The position numbers were made by a program, and so were the translations under genes. Below, in pieces: positions 26,484-33,238 of a stretch of 36,368 nt of DNA (positions within the stretch are counted from its first letter, which is position 1; the number at the start of each line of letters is the position of its first letter). Source of the DNA: an uncultured Verrucomicrobiae bacterium. GTDB lineage: Bacteria > Verrucomicrobiota > Verrucomicrobiia > Limisphaerales > J093. The stretch is from positions 1 through 36,368 of the forward strand of contig CALJWR010000090.1 of assembly GCA_937976685.1 (NCBI GenBank), given 5' to 3'. The notes under the pieces were generated by a model. The model did not search any database. It had not been told where the DNA came from and was given only the letters and a program-made list of their open reading frames with translations.

Positions 26484-27056
26484 ATGAAACTTCCACTCTC
26501 CGGCGACGCGGCACTCTGGCTGGCTCTGGTGCTTGGGGCCGCCTTTGGCTGGCTGCTCCATCGGGGCGGCGTGACGAACTACAACGTCATCGTGAACCAG
26601 TTCCGCTTCCGCGACTTCACCGTGCTCAAGGTGATGTTCACGGCGATTATTGTCGGAGGCGTCGGGGTGCTGGCGCTGACCCAGACCGGCCATGCGCAGT
26701 TCCACATCAAACCCGCGAACATGCTGGGCGTGACGTTCGGCGCTGCGTTGTTCGGCGTCGGCATGGTCCTGTACGGCTACTGTCCCGGAACCGGGGTGGC
26801 CGCGATCGCCACCGGCAGCCTGCACGCGCTGGTGGGCGTGATCGGGATGCTGGCGGGCGCGGTCCTGTACGCGCTGAGCTTCGCCTGGGTCGAGCCGCAC
26901 ATTCAGAAGATGGCAGCGCTGGGCAAGTTGCGGTTGCCGGAAGTGACGGGGATTCCCGATTGGGGCTGGTTCGCAATTCTGGCCGCTATCGCGGGGGTTG
27001 TGTTTTGGCTGATCGAGACCAAAACCCGACCCACGGGCGCCGCGAGCCGGCAGTAG
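26484..27056 (+). CDS. YeeE/YedE-family sulfur transporter, second half (PmpB-like)
   Basis: 190 residues, ATG at 26484, 22 bp after the first half. Helices include AALWLALVLGAAFGWLLHRG, LKVMFTAIIVGGVGVLAL, MLGVTFGAALFGVGMVLYGY, ALVGVIGMLAGAVLYALSF and WFAILAAIAGVVFWLIE. The second signature YGYCPGTGVAAIATG holds the conserved cysteine matching GGCTSGHG of the other half. Together the pair makes one pseudo-twofold YeeE/YedE unit. No rhodanese, sulfur dioxygenase or BigR-type regulator lies beside it, though a CoADR-rhodanese is encoded 16 kb away. The gene ends exactly where the IS4 remnant begins, so the insertion apparently landed at or just after its stop codon. Confidence 0.88.
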   Translation: MKLPLSGDAALWLALVLGAAFGWLLHRGGVTNYNVIVNQFRFRDFTVLKVMFTAIIVGGVGVLALTQTGHAQFHIKPANMLGVTFGAALFGVGMVLYGYCPGTGVAAIATGSLHALVGVIGMLAGAVLYALSFAWVEPHIQKMAALGKLRLPEVTGIPDWGWFAILAAIAGVVFWLIETKTRPTGAASRQ

Positions 27057-27059
27057 GGC

Positions 27060-27960
27060 CGGGCCGCCCGCACGCGGATTTCCCGCCGTTCGAGCCAGGC
27101 AGTGATGACCCGCGGCTGGCCCTTCTGCCGCACCAGCACGCGCACAATCCGGCTGCCCGCACGCCTCAGCCCAGCGATGCCGACGGCACATCACCCGATG
27201 GGGCACCAGCACGCGCACAATCCGGCTGCCCGCACGCCGCCGGCGCACGACCGGCCCACGAATTGGCGGGCGCGCTCGAATCAGGAAATGGCTGCCCACC
27301 TTCTGACCGGCGGCCGGGGCCGCCGCCACGAAGGCCGCGCTGCCGTGCAGGCGGTCGGCCAGCCAGAGGGCCTCGGCCGGCAGTTGGGCCAACCACTCCA
27401 AGGCCCGCTCCGACTGGCCCGCCCGCTGGCGGCGGCGAGCGGAGAGGGCAGGCCCAGTTCGAGCAGGACGCCGGTGGTGACCCGGGCGACCGCGGCGCGA
27501 CCGCGGCGGCTTTGGACCTTGCGCGGGTCGGCGTGGACCCGGGGGGAGTGTTGGTCAGGCTGAACTGGGTGCCGTCCACCGCGACCAACCGCCAGCTCCG
27601 CCGGAAGGCGTCGGGCTGGGCGGTGGCGACGGCCCGGGCGCGCAGGCCCAGACGCACCAATTCGGCGACGCCCTCCCCCCCCAGGGCAGGCGGGCGCGGC
27701 GCTCGCTCCAGGCACTGTCGGCCAGGGCGTCGTCGAAGAGTTGGCGACCGTGCTGGGCCAGGCTGCCGGCGGCGTTCATGACGTGGAAGACCAGCATCGG
27801 GAGCCGGCGGGCCAGGGGCACGCGCGGGCGGTGTCCGCGGCGTTTGGGCAAGGCGGGCAGGATGGAGCCGAAGGCCTCGTGGAACGCGGCCAGAAAGCCC
27901 GGGCACCCGGGCGTCGCAGCACGGAAGGCTTGTTTCGCCGCATTGTTCTCATCTCCTTTG
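27060..27960 (-). pseudogene. Degenerate, C-terminally truncated IS4-family transposase
   Basis: Transposase-like protein appears in successive frames on the minus strand. The N-terminal part (FLAAFHEAFGSILPALPKRR, then LPMLVFHVMNAAGSLAQHGR) is in one frame. RRSWRLVAVDGTQFSLTNTP (first DDE aspartate region) is in a second, and RAAVARVTTGVLLELGLPSP in a third. WLAQLPAEALWLADRLHG (second aspartate) with QKVGSHFLIRAR is in a fourth stretch, and RVITAWLERREIRVR after a 73-bp insertion. Shifts fall near an 8-C run (27675-27682), a 6-G run (27541-27546), near 27400, and at the direct repeat. The C-terminal third with the catalytic Glu is missing; homology stops beside the YeeE stop codon. No terminal inverted repeats were found. 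It is non-functional. Confidence 0.85.
27130..27238. repeat. 36-bp perfect direct repeat, two copies 73 bp apart, within the IS4 remnant
   Basis: Identical 36-bp copies (beginning GCACCAGCACGCGCACAATC) lie at 27130-27165 and 27203-27238, separated by 37 bp of unrelated sequence. The sequence encodes transposase residues (RIVRVLV on the minus strand), so it is a duplication-plus-insertion that shifts the frame (73 is not a multiple of 3), not a regulatory repeat. Confidence 0.95.
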
Positions 27961-28018
27961 GTAGCACAGGAGGCCAGATAAATACGGTCCACCCCTCGAA
28001 GTCCCGAAAGGGATTAGC

Positions 28019-28156
28019 CTAAACCGGATATTTCATGGCCATGGTAGCAGCCGCCGTGAGGCGGCGTTCCGAGCGGCGTGGGCGCGCCTCCGCCGGCTCA
28101 TGCCGGCCGCCACAGTCTGCGCGCGTTTCCCGCGAACTGTGAAATACCCGGGTTAG
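28019..28156. mobile_element. MITE-like element with 17-bp terminal inverted repeats
   Basis: The ends CTAAACCGGATATTTCA (28019-28035) and, inverted, CTAACCCGGGTATTTCA (28140-28156) match at 15 of 17 positions. The 138-bp interior has no reading frame but two perfect hairpins: GCCGCC-GTGA-GGCGGC (28050-28065) and GCCGGC-TCAT-GCCGGC (28092-28107). The right end overlaps the HAD gene and provides its TAA stop codon. No clear target-site duplication is seen. It is probably a non-autonomous element or an extragenic palindromic repeat family; no cognate transposase is in the window. Confidence 0.65.
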
Positions 28157-28869
28157 CCGAGCACCACCGCAAGCAAACGGTCCCAGTCGCTCCCCTCGGT
28201 ATCGGGTGTCGTGGTGCCGACTTGAAACGTCTGCCAACCGTGCCGCTGCGCGGGTTCCAGGTCGTTATCGAGCCGGTCGCCCACCATCAGCATTTCCCCG
28301 GGACCGATGCCCATCGCCTCGCAACGCGCGGTGAGGATCCGGAACACGTGTGGGTCAGGTTTGCTGAAACCGTGTTCAAACGACCAGAAGCAAAGGGCGG
28401 ATTCGAAGACATCCATCGCCATCTGCTGGGAGGCCAAACCTTCGCGCAGTTCCCGCAAACTGTACGCTTGCGCGTTGGACGCGATCCCGAGGCGGCAGCC
28501 CGCCCGGTGCAGGGTCCCAAGCGCCGCTGCGGCTTTCGCCGACATCGCGGTCGTGCGGCCGGTCTGGGTTTGGCGATAGACGAACTCCGCCCGTAACTCC
28601 GGCCAAAGCTTCGGGAACGCAGGCAGAATCTCGGCGACCACCGTCGGCCACTGAACTTCCGGGAATGGAATGCCTGCCGCTCGGGCCGCCTCGTGGTGGC
28701 GGACGACCGCGCGACCGCAAGCAACGGAAAAGTCCAGCCGGCTGAAGGGCGGCTCGCTGCCGAAAAGCTCCCGAAACAGAGCGCTCCACCGGACGTCCGC
28801 ATCGGGCGGCGGCGGACCGACCTTCAGCAGCGTGTTGTACAGGTCAAAGATGACGGCGCGAGTCTTCAT
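28153..28869 (-). CDS. HAD-superfamily hydrolase, candidate phosphoglycerate-glycoside phosphatase
   Basis: 238 residues. The ATG at 28869 overlaps the TGA of the GT4 gene (ATGA), which decides this start over a GTG at 28884. HAD motifs: motif I IFDLYNTLL with nucleophile Asp9, motif II IASNAQ, motif III Lys in FSKPDPHVF, motif IV MVGDRLDNDL, and a helical cap after motif I. The residue two after the nucleophile is Tyr11 instead of the usual acid Asp, as in haloacid dehalogenases; this weakens a phosphatase call. Next to GT4 and GT81 genes, its likely job is removing the 3-phosphate from glucosyl-3-phosphoglycerate (GpgP-like), an inference from context. The stop codon lies inside the inverted repeat of the MITE-like element. 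Confidence 0.85.
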   Translation of the reverse strand: MKTRAVIFDLYNTLLKVGPPPPDADVRWSALFRELFGSEPPFSRLDFSVACGRAVVRHHEAARAAGIPFPEVQWPTVVAEILPAFPKLWPELRAEFVYRQTQTGRTTAMSAKAAAALGTLHRAGCRLGIASNAQAYSLRELREGLASQQMAMDVFESALCFWSFEHGFSKPDPHVFRILTARCEAMGIGPGEMLMVGDRLDNDLEPAQRHGWQTFQVGTTTPDTEGSDWDRLLAVVLG

Positions 28870-30428
28870 GTGTCCGGGTGCCACAGGAGGGGGAAAAGGT
28901 TATCGCCCGTGAGCTTGGCCGCCAGCAGTTCCCGCTGAACGCGGGTTGAGTCCACCAGCTTGGGCACGGCGTATGGTGCCAAAGGCGCCAGCTCAAAAAA
29001 CCGACGAGCGTAGGCGCGCCCGCCCAGCCACCGGGCGGCCGTCCGGGGCCAGGGAGTCAGCCGGAGTTTCCCGGCAGCGGCCCATTCCCGCCAGGCAACG
29101 AGAAACAGGTTGAGCGGCCTGCATTTCGCCCAGGATTCGGCGGCGGGCTGGGCAAGAACCTCGAGCTGCGCCGTCAGGGTCAGACGGCTGAACGGAATTG
29201 GTTTGGGCGCACTTCCCGCCGCCAGCAAGGCCGGCCGCGGCACCTCCCGTTGCACGGCCCGGGGCATCTGGGACCGCCACGCCTTGAACAGTCGCTCCTG
29301 CCGGCGCCTCTCTGCGGGCCAGTCAAACAACTCGGGCGCGATCAGGATCTCCGCGTAGCTCTGAGGAAACGAAAATCCGAACTTGGCGAGGTCGGGCGCC
29401 ACGTTGGGAAGCTGGCGCGCAAGCAGCGGACGGTGAGCCGCCGAAGCCTCGAGGTACGGCAGTCCAAATCCCTCCTGAACCGAGGTCAGCAATACCGCCT
29501 CGCTGGCTGCCAGCAACTCGGGCACAGTCGGCTGCTGCCGCTCTTCGCGTTCCAAGACGGCCAGTCGGAGCCGCCAGCCCTGGGTCCGGGCCGCGTGCTT
29601 GAGGGCGGCGGCATAGGGCGCCTCCGGCGGCGAGCTGACCCCCGCCGTCGTCACCAGCCACGCTTCGGGCCGCAACCAGCGGGTCAGCAGGAGCGCCTCG
29701 GCGATGTTCTTGCGCCGGAGCAGCCGGCAGGGAAGCAGCCAGACCGGCGCATCGTCCCGCAATTCCTTGCACAACCAGTCCCGCGCGGCTTGCTCGCGCT
29801 CGCGGGACACCGGAGGCCACGGCGCCACCGGATTCGGCAACCACCCGGCGCGGGGACCGAAGTGGCGTTGAAGGAGGCGGGCGTCGCTTTCGTTGATCGC
29901 GGCATGCGCAATCCACGGCGACGCGGGGAGCACGGCGCGGGCCAGCCCGGCAAGCGTCCGGCCGCCGGCCTCCCGGATTCCGGCGTACTGGGGCCAACGA
30001 TTGTCGAACCACCAGTCGTGGTGATGCAGGATCAACGGGATGTTCCCCGCGTGGCACAGCCGGCCGAGTTCACGCGCGAGCCGCACATTCCGCCCGAGAC
30101 CCAAGTTGTGCGCCCAGACTAGTGGGGCATCGCCGCAAAGGTGCAACAAGTGGGTCAATCCGCGCCGGATCGCAGCCGATGAATTCCCTTGCGAACCGGG
30201 CGCCTCGGACGAATAGCCGAAGGAGGAGTGGACGAAGGTCTCGACTTCCGCACCGGACACCGTCCGCGCGATCCCTCGAAGCCAGTTCTCATCGGGAGCC
30301 TCCCCCGCGGCAAGAACGACGCGGGGGATTTGTTTCGGCGCGTGGGCGACCAGTTGCGGCAGGGCCAGTTCGATGACTCGCCGGACGCCGCCGGGGCGGA
30401 AGTGGTGATGCAAAGCCGCCAGGATCAC
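28866..30428 (-). CDS. GT4-family glycosyltransferase, candidate mannosylglucosylglycerate synthase
   Basis: 520 residues from a GTG at 30428; the conserved start ALHHHFRPGGVRRVIELALP follows at once, so no later start fits. GT-B features: the N-terminal Gly-rich loop PGGVRR, acceptor-domain segment LILHHHDWWFDNRWPQY, the sugar-nucleotide domain WLLPCRLLRRKNIAEALLL, and the GT4 E-x7-E motif in QEGFGLPYLEASA (about residues 317-328). A C-terminal extension of about 130 residues beyond the usual GT4 length is rich in Arg, Pro and Leu and has no recognised domain. GT4 enzymes with this N-terminus include mannosylglucosylglycerate synthases, which use GDP-mannose and glucosylglycerate. That specificity is inferred from the HAD and GT81 neighbours, not shown by residues. 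It overlaps the HAD gene by 4 bp. Confidence 0.85.
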   Translation of the reverse strand: MILAALHHHFRPGGVRRVIELALPQLVAHAPKQIPRVVLAAGEAPDENWLRGIARTVSGAEVETFVHSSFGYSSEAPGSQGNSSAAIRRGLTHLLHLCGDAPLVWAHNLGLGRNVRLARELGRLCHAGNIPLILHHHDWWFDNRWPQYAGIREAGGRTLAGLARAVLPASPWIAHAAINESDARLLQRHFGPRAGWLPNPVAPWPPVSREREQAARDWLCKELRDDAPVWLLPCRLLRRKNIAEALLLTRWLRPEAWLVTTAGVSSPPEAPYAAALKHAARTQGWRLRLAVLEREERQQPTVPELLAASEAVLLTSVQEGFGLPYLEASAAHRPLLARQLPNVAPDLAKFGFSFPQSYAEILIAPELFDWPAERRRQERLFKAWRSQMPRAVQREVPRPALLAAGSAPKPIPFSRLTLTAQLEVLAQPAAESWAKCRPLNLFLVAWREWAAAGKLRLTPWPRTAARWLGGRAYARRFFELAPLAPYAVPKLVDSTRVQRELLAAKLTGDNLFPLLWHPDT

Positions 30429-30532
30429 AGCGCGGAGGCTAGTCCGGCCCCCGGCGGGAAGCGAAGCTTTCCTCGTTTCCTAAACCCGTCGCACGTTTCC
30501 GTTGACCAGCCGGTGGCCGGGTGATTACTTGA

Positions 30533-30737
30533 CTTGCGGGTTTCCGGTGAAATCCCGCAAGGGTCTGAGGCGTGGAACCTCAGAGGTCCGTCAGGATGGT
30601 CGGGCCGCCATCCGCTGGACCGTGTCATCCGGTGCATCGCGGACTCGCGATGCGGCGGCGACGCGGGCGTCGGCGGCGCAGAAACTGTGCGAACCTCAGC
30701 CCCCGCGTTCCGCGACGCCGTCAGCCGCATCGGGCTG
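30533..30737 (+). ncRNA. Highly structured segment, candidate 5' leader / regulatory RNA upstream of the GT81 operon
   Basis: Consecutive hairpins fill this stretch. H1: 30533-30544 with 30549-30561, 12 bp with one bulged T and a CGGT loop. H2: 30564-30570 with 30578-30584, 7 perfect bp. H3: GGTCC/GGACC (30585-30589, 30617-30621) enclosing GGATGG/CCATCC (30594-30599, 30608-30613). H4: GCATCGCG-GACT-CGCGATGC, 8 perfect bp at 30634-30653. H5: GGCGTCG/CGACGCC (30666-30672, 30713-30719) enclosing GCGCAG-AAA-CTGTGC. H6: CAGCC/GGCTG (30722-30737). It has no protein-like frame and ends 37 bp before the ATG at 30775. It matches no riboswitch, tRNA, tmRNA, RNase P or SRP RNA consensus I know. Strand is ambiguous because hairpins are symmetric; plus is assumed from the downstream genes. 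Confidence 0.5.
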
Positions 30738-30774
30738 CAAAGCAAGGGCGACACACAATCGAACCCTGCGAGTC

Positions 30775-31155
30775 ATGCAAAGGGCCCATTATGTGCAACT
30801 GATTATGTTCGGCATCGCCGTCCCACTTCTGGCTTATTTCACGCGCCACTTCTCACCGGGAGCGGGGAACACCGTGTATCTGGTCGGGTTCGTTGGCGGT
30901 GGCCTCTGTTTCGTCTGGGGAGTGCTGGGGCTGATCGGTTTCCGGCGGGCCTGGCCGGCGATGGTCACCCTGCTGCTGACCGCCTTCGGGACGCTGCCGC
31001 CCGCCGCCCGCCTGTGGTTGGGGGACGATCCCGCCGCGAGCGACCGTCGGTGGGCGGCGCTGCTGGCAACGGGCATCCTCGCGTTGGCGGTCGGCCTGAT
31101 CGCGCAGATTTCGCATTCCGTACAAGGAACCTTCGCCCGCTCCACGAATGTCTGA
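30775..31155 (+). CDS. Small four-helix integral membrane protein of unknown function
   Basis: 126 residues from the ATG at 30775; the frame upstream to 30502 runs through the structured segment and is not protein-like. Four hydrophobic helices are seen: VQLIMFGIAVPLLAYF, TVYLVGFVGGGLCFVWGVLG, AWPAMVTLLLTAFGTLPPAA and AALLATGILALAVGLIAQIS. No family is recognised. Its last 8 bp overlap the GT81 gene start (ATGTCTGA), so the two are surely co-transcribed and probably translationally coupled. A role with the glycosyltransferase, for example in membrane association or osmotic sensing, is only a guess from this arrangement. No Shine-Dalgarno sequence is visible before the ATG. Confidence 0.75.
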   Translation: MQRAHYVQLIMFGIAVPLLAYFTRHFSPGAGNTVYLVGFVGGGLCFVWGVLGLIGFRRAWPAMVTLLLTAFGTLPPAARLWLGDDPAASDRRWAALLATGILALAVGLIAQISHSVQGTFARSTNV

Positions 31156-32359
31156 CTTCTTCCAAACCGGCGCGGTGGCCACGCTGCATCGGCTGGGTAC
31201 TTCCGGCATCCCCCGCATGGAGCGTGAGTTGGTGGAATTCGGAAAGGAATGTCCAGTCGCGCTGGTGTTGCCCTGTCACGTTCGCGAGCTCGGTTCCAAG
31301 GCTCTGCTCAGCATCGTGCGCTGTCTGAAGTCGGTGCCCTACCTGGCGCAAGTGGTCGTGGGCGTGGACGGCGCGACGCGGCGCAGCGATTTTGATCGGG
31401 CCCGCCGCATTTTCCGCCAGCTCCCTCAACCTACCAGCCTGCTCTGGAACGACGGTCCGCGGATGCGCGCGCTCTTCGCGCACCTCGCCGAATCGGACCT
31501 CGGCGCCGGCCCCGGCGGCAAGGGCCGCAACGTGTGGATTTGCTTCGGCTACGTGCTGGCCAGCGACACGGCCCGCATGGTGGCGGTGCATGATTGCGAC
31601 ATCGCCACCTACTCGCGGGAGTTGCTGGCGCGACTGGTCTATCCTGTGGCGCATCCGAGCTTGGGGTTTGATTTCTGCAAAGGTTATTACGCCCGGGTGA
31701 CCGACCGCCTCAATGGCCGCGTCATGCGCCTGCTGGTGACGCCCCTGCTGCGGGCGCTCAAGAGTATCATCGGCCACCATCCGTACCTCGTGTATATGGA
31801 CACGTTCCGTTACCCGCTGGCCGGCGAGTTCGCGATGGATCTGGACCTGGTGCGGCGCGTCCGCATTCCCCATGACTGGGCGCTCGAGGTGGGATTGCTC
31901 TCGGAGGTGTTCCGCAACTGCGCGCCCCGCGCCATCTGCCAGAGCGAGCTGTGCGAGAACTATGAGCACAAGCACCAGGAGATCTCGCCACGCGATCCGG
32001 ACAAGGGTCTGAACAAGATGGCCACCGACATCGCCAAGACGGTCTTCCGTCGCATGGCGGCCGAGGGCATCCGGCTGGACTCCGGCTTGTTTGACACCCT
32101 ACTCAGTGCCTACAGCCGCCAGGCGGAGGACACCCTGCGATTCTACAACGCCGACTCCGTCATCAACGGGCTGCGGTATCCGCGCCATGAGGAGGAAAGC
32201 GCCGTGTCCACGTTCGTGCGCAGCATCCGCCGGGCCGCCCGCGACTTTCAGGACGACCCCCTGTGGTCACCGCTGATCTCAAATTGGAACCGGGTCCAGT
32301 CCGCGTTGCCCGATTTCGGTCGCGAACTCCACAAAGCCGTCGCGCAGGATAACGCGTGA
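31148..32359 (+). CDS. GT81-family glycosyltransferase, glucosyl-3-phosphoglycerate synthase-like (GpgS)
   Basis: 403 residues, ATG at 31148 inside the end of the membrane-protein gene. GT-A features in GpgS order: VALVLPCHV for nucleotide binding, then GGKGRNVWICFGYVL (Lys125, the PGKG-like loop). Next is the metal-binding DxD in VAVHDCDIATY (Asp149, Asp151), then FDFCKGYYARV followed by GRVMRLLVTPLLRAL, and the GT81-diagnostic YPLAGEFAMDLDL. Then come HDWALEVGLLSEVF (near residue 247) and the late histidine region NYEHKHQ (His274, His276). GpgS transfers glucose from an NDP-glucose to 3-phosphoglycerate, the first step to the compatible solutes glucosylglycerate and mannosylglucosylglycerate. 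It is longer than the actinobacterial GpgS (about 320 residues) by N- and C-terminal extensions. GT4 and HAD genes stand divergently beside it. Confidence 0.85.
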   Translation: MSDFFQTGAVATLHRLGTSGIPRMERELVEFGKECPVALVLPCHVRELGSKALLSIVRCLKSVPYLAQVVVGVDGATRRSDFDRARRIFRQLPQPTSLLWNDGPRMRALFAHLAESDLGAGPGGKGRNVWICFGYVLASDTARMVAVHDCDIATYSRELLARLVYPVAHPSLGFDFCKGYYARVTDRLNGRVMRLLVTPLLRALKSIIGHHPYLVYMDTFRYPLAGEFAMDLDLVRRVRIPHDWALEVGLLSEVFRNCAPRAICQSELCENYEHKHQEISPRDPDKGLNKMATDIAKTVFRRMAAEGIRLDSGLFDTLLSAYSRQAEDTLRFYNADSVINGLRYPRHEEESAVSTFVRSIRRAARDFQDDPLWSPLISNWNRVQSALPDFGRELHKAVAQDNA

Positions 32360-32953
32360 CACCGGCAATCTTCCGGTTCACCGCTCGTGTTGTTTGGTTG
32401 TCAGTTGGCGGGGGAAAAACTGGGCCGCAACCAAACGGCAACGGATGGATCAGCCTCGGCAGGGGACGGCGCCTTACCCCGTCTCCGTTGGTGCCGCCGC
32501 CGCAGTGACTGGTGGCCTTGGCTCGGTCCATGATCTCGAAGCGTTTTCCTCCGCCATAAGGCCACCCGGTTACTCTCCCCCGCCTTGGAACAAGCAGCCG
32601 GTGCTGCTGCCTCCGAGCCGAACTACGGCCCGCCGCTCTCCCGCTGGATCGGGGCCCGGCTCGGCCCCTTGCTGGTCTAGGTCAGCGTGCCGTTCTGTGG
32701 CCCCCGCCTCCTCCTGGAACAGGAAAAAGCCCCGCCCCCGCCCGCTCGGTCCGTGAATGTCCCAGCTCTCCTCCGCGAAGTGGATGCCATCTGGCTCAAG
32801 CCCCAGCCACGCCGGCGACAAGGCCCTTCGCGCCGTCGAGACAAAGATTTTTGTCGCCATCCACCGGCGCTGCAAACCCGAGGGCCGGAGCGGGCATCCG
32901 GAGCGGGCGGCCCGGCGGCTGACCCTCCACCCACTCCACTGCCAGCCGCCAGC
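32360..32953. other. Gene-free stretch downstream of the GT81 gene (594 bp)
   Basis: No convincing gene. A minus-strand open frame (32570-32875) is rich in Gly, Glu, Arg and Ser, without recognisable motifs or start signals, and is probably not real, though decayed mobile DNA is possible next to the MITE. A 5-bp hairpin with a 7-nt loop (ACCGG/CCGGT, 32361-32377) soon after the GT81 stop is too weak to call a terminator. Confidence 0.4.
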
Positions 32954-33059
32954 CTAGCAGGCTGTTGAAAAAGTCTCTTTCGAGCAAAAAACCATGCAAA
33001 AACCCCAATGTTCTTGAGGGTCGCTTTTTCAAAACATGCCTTTTTCAACACCCTGCTAG
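32954..33059. mobile_element. 106-bp MITE with 20-bp near-perfect terminal inverted repeats
   Basis: The left end CTAGCAGGCTGTTGAAAAAG (32954-32973) and the inverted right end CTAGCAGGGTGTTGAAAAAG (33040-33059) differ at one of 20 positions. The interior is distinctly AT-richer than its surroundings (runs such as GCAAAAAACCATGC) and non-coding. Ends of the type 'GGCTGTTGAAAAA' occur on several insertion-sequence families, so this is a non-autonomous derivative mobilised in trans. CTAG at the outer edges could be part of the target or of the element. It lies 179 bp upstream of the pseudopilin gene. Confidence 0.85.
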
Positions 33060-33238
33060 AACGCCTGGTGGAAAGCCCAAGCCCAATTCCACCTCAAACC
33101 CAACCGGCCTCGATCCCCCCAACTGACCGTTGACGAACACTACCGGCAGGGCTGTGAGCCTAAAAGCACACTTGCCAGCCCGTCGCCGGCCGACTAGACG
33201 AAGGGGAGTTTAGCAACCAACGACAATTGACCGCACCT

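Noticed and set aside
27130-27238. Two 36-bp repeats with a 37-bp spacer, exactly CRISPR-like dimensions
   Set aside because: Only two copies, located inside decayed transposase coding sequence and encoding transposase residues; no palindromic core, no leader and no cas genes.
27166-27906. A 246-codon minus-strand frame as an intact transposase gene
   Set aside because: Only its middle (around VAVDGTQFSLTNTP) matches IS4 transposase; the flanks belong to other frames, so it is one fragment of the pseudogene.
28001-28017. GTCCCGAAAGGGATTAG resembling the end of some CRISPR repeats
   Set aside because: Single copy with only a 4-bp GNRA-type hairpin; no repetition on either side.
30564-30584. 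Possible tRNA anticodon arm (7-nt loop) in the structured segment
   Set aside because: The stem is 7 bp, the loop CGTGGAA lacks U33, and no acceptor or T-arm with GGTTCGA can be paired around it on either strand.
32570-32875. Minus-strand open frame of 101 codons downstream of GT81
   Set aside because: Low-complexity Gly/Glu/Arg-rich translation with no start signal or recognisable motif; probably chance in high-GC DNA.
33130-33158. TTGACG as a -35 box for the pseudopilin gene
   Set aside because: No acceptable -10 hexamer lies 16-18 bp downstream (TGTGAG is the best).
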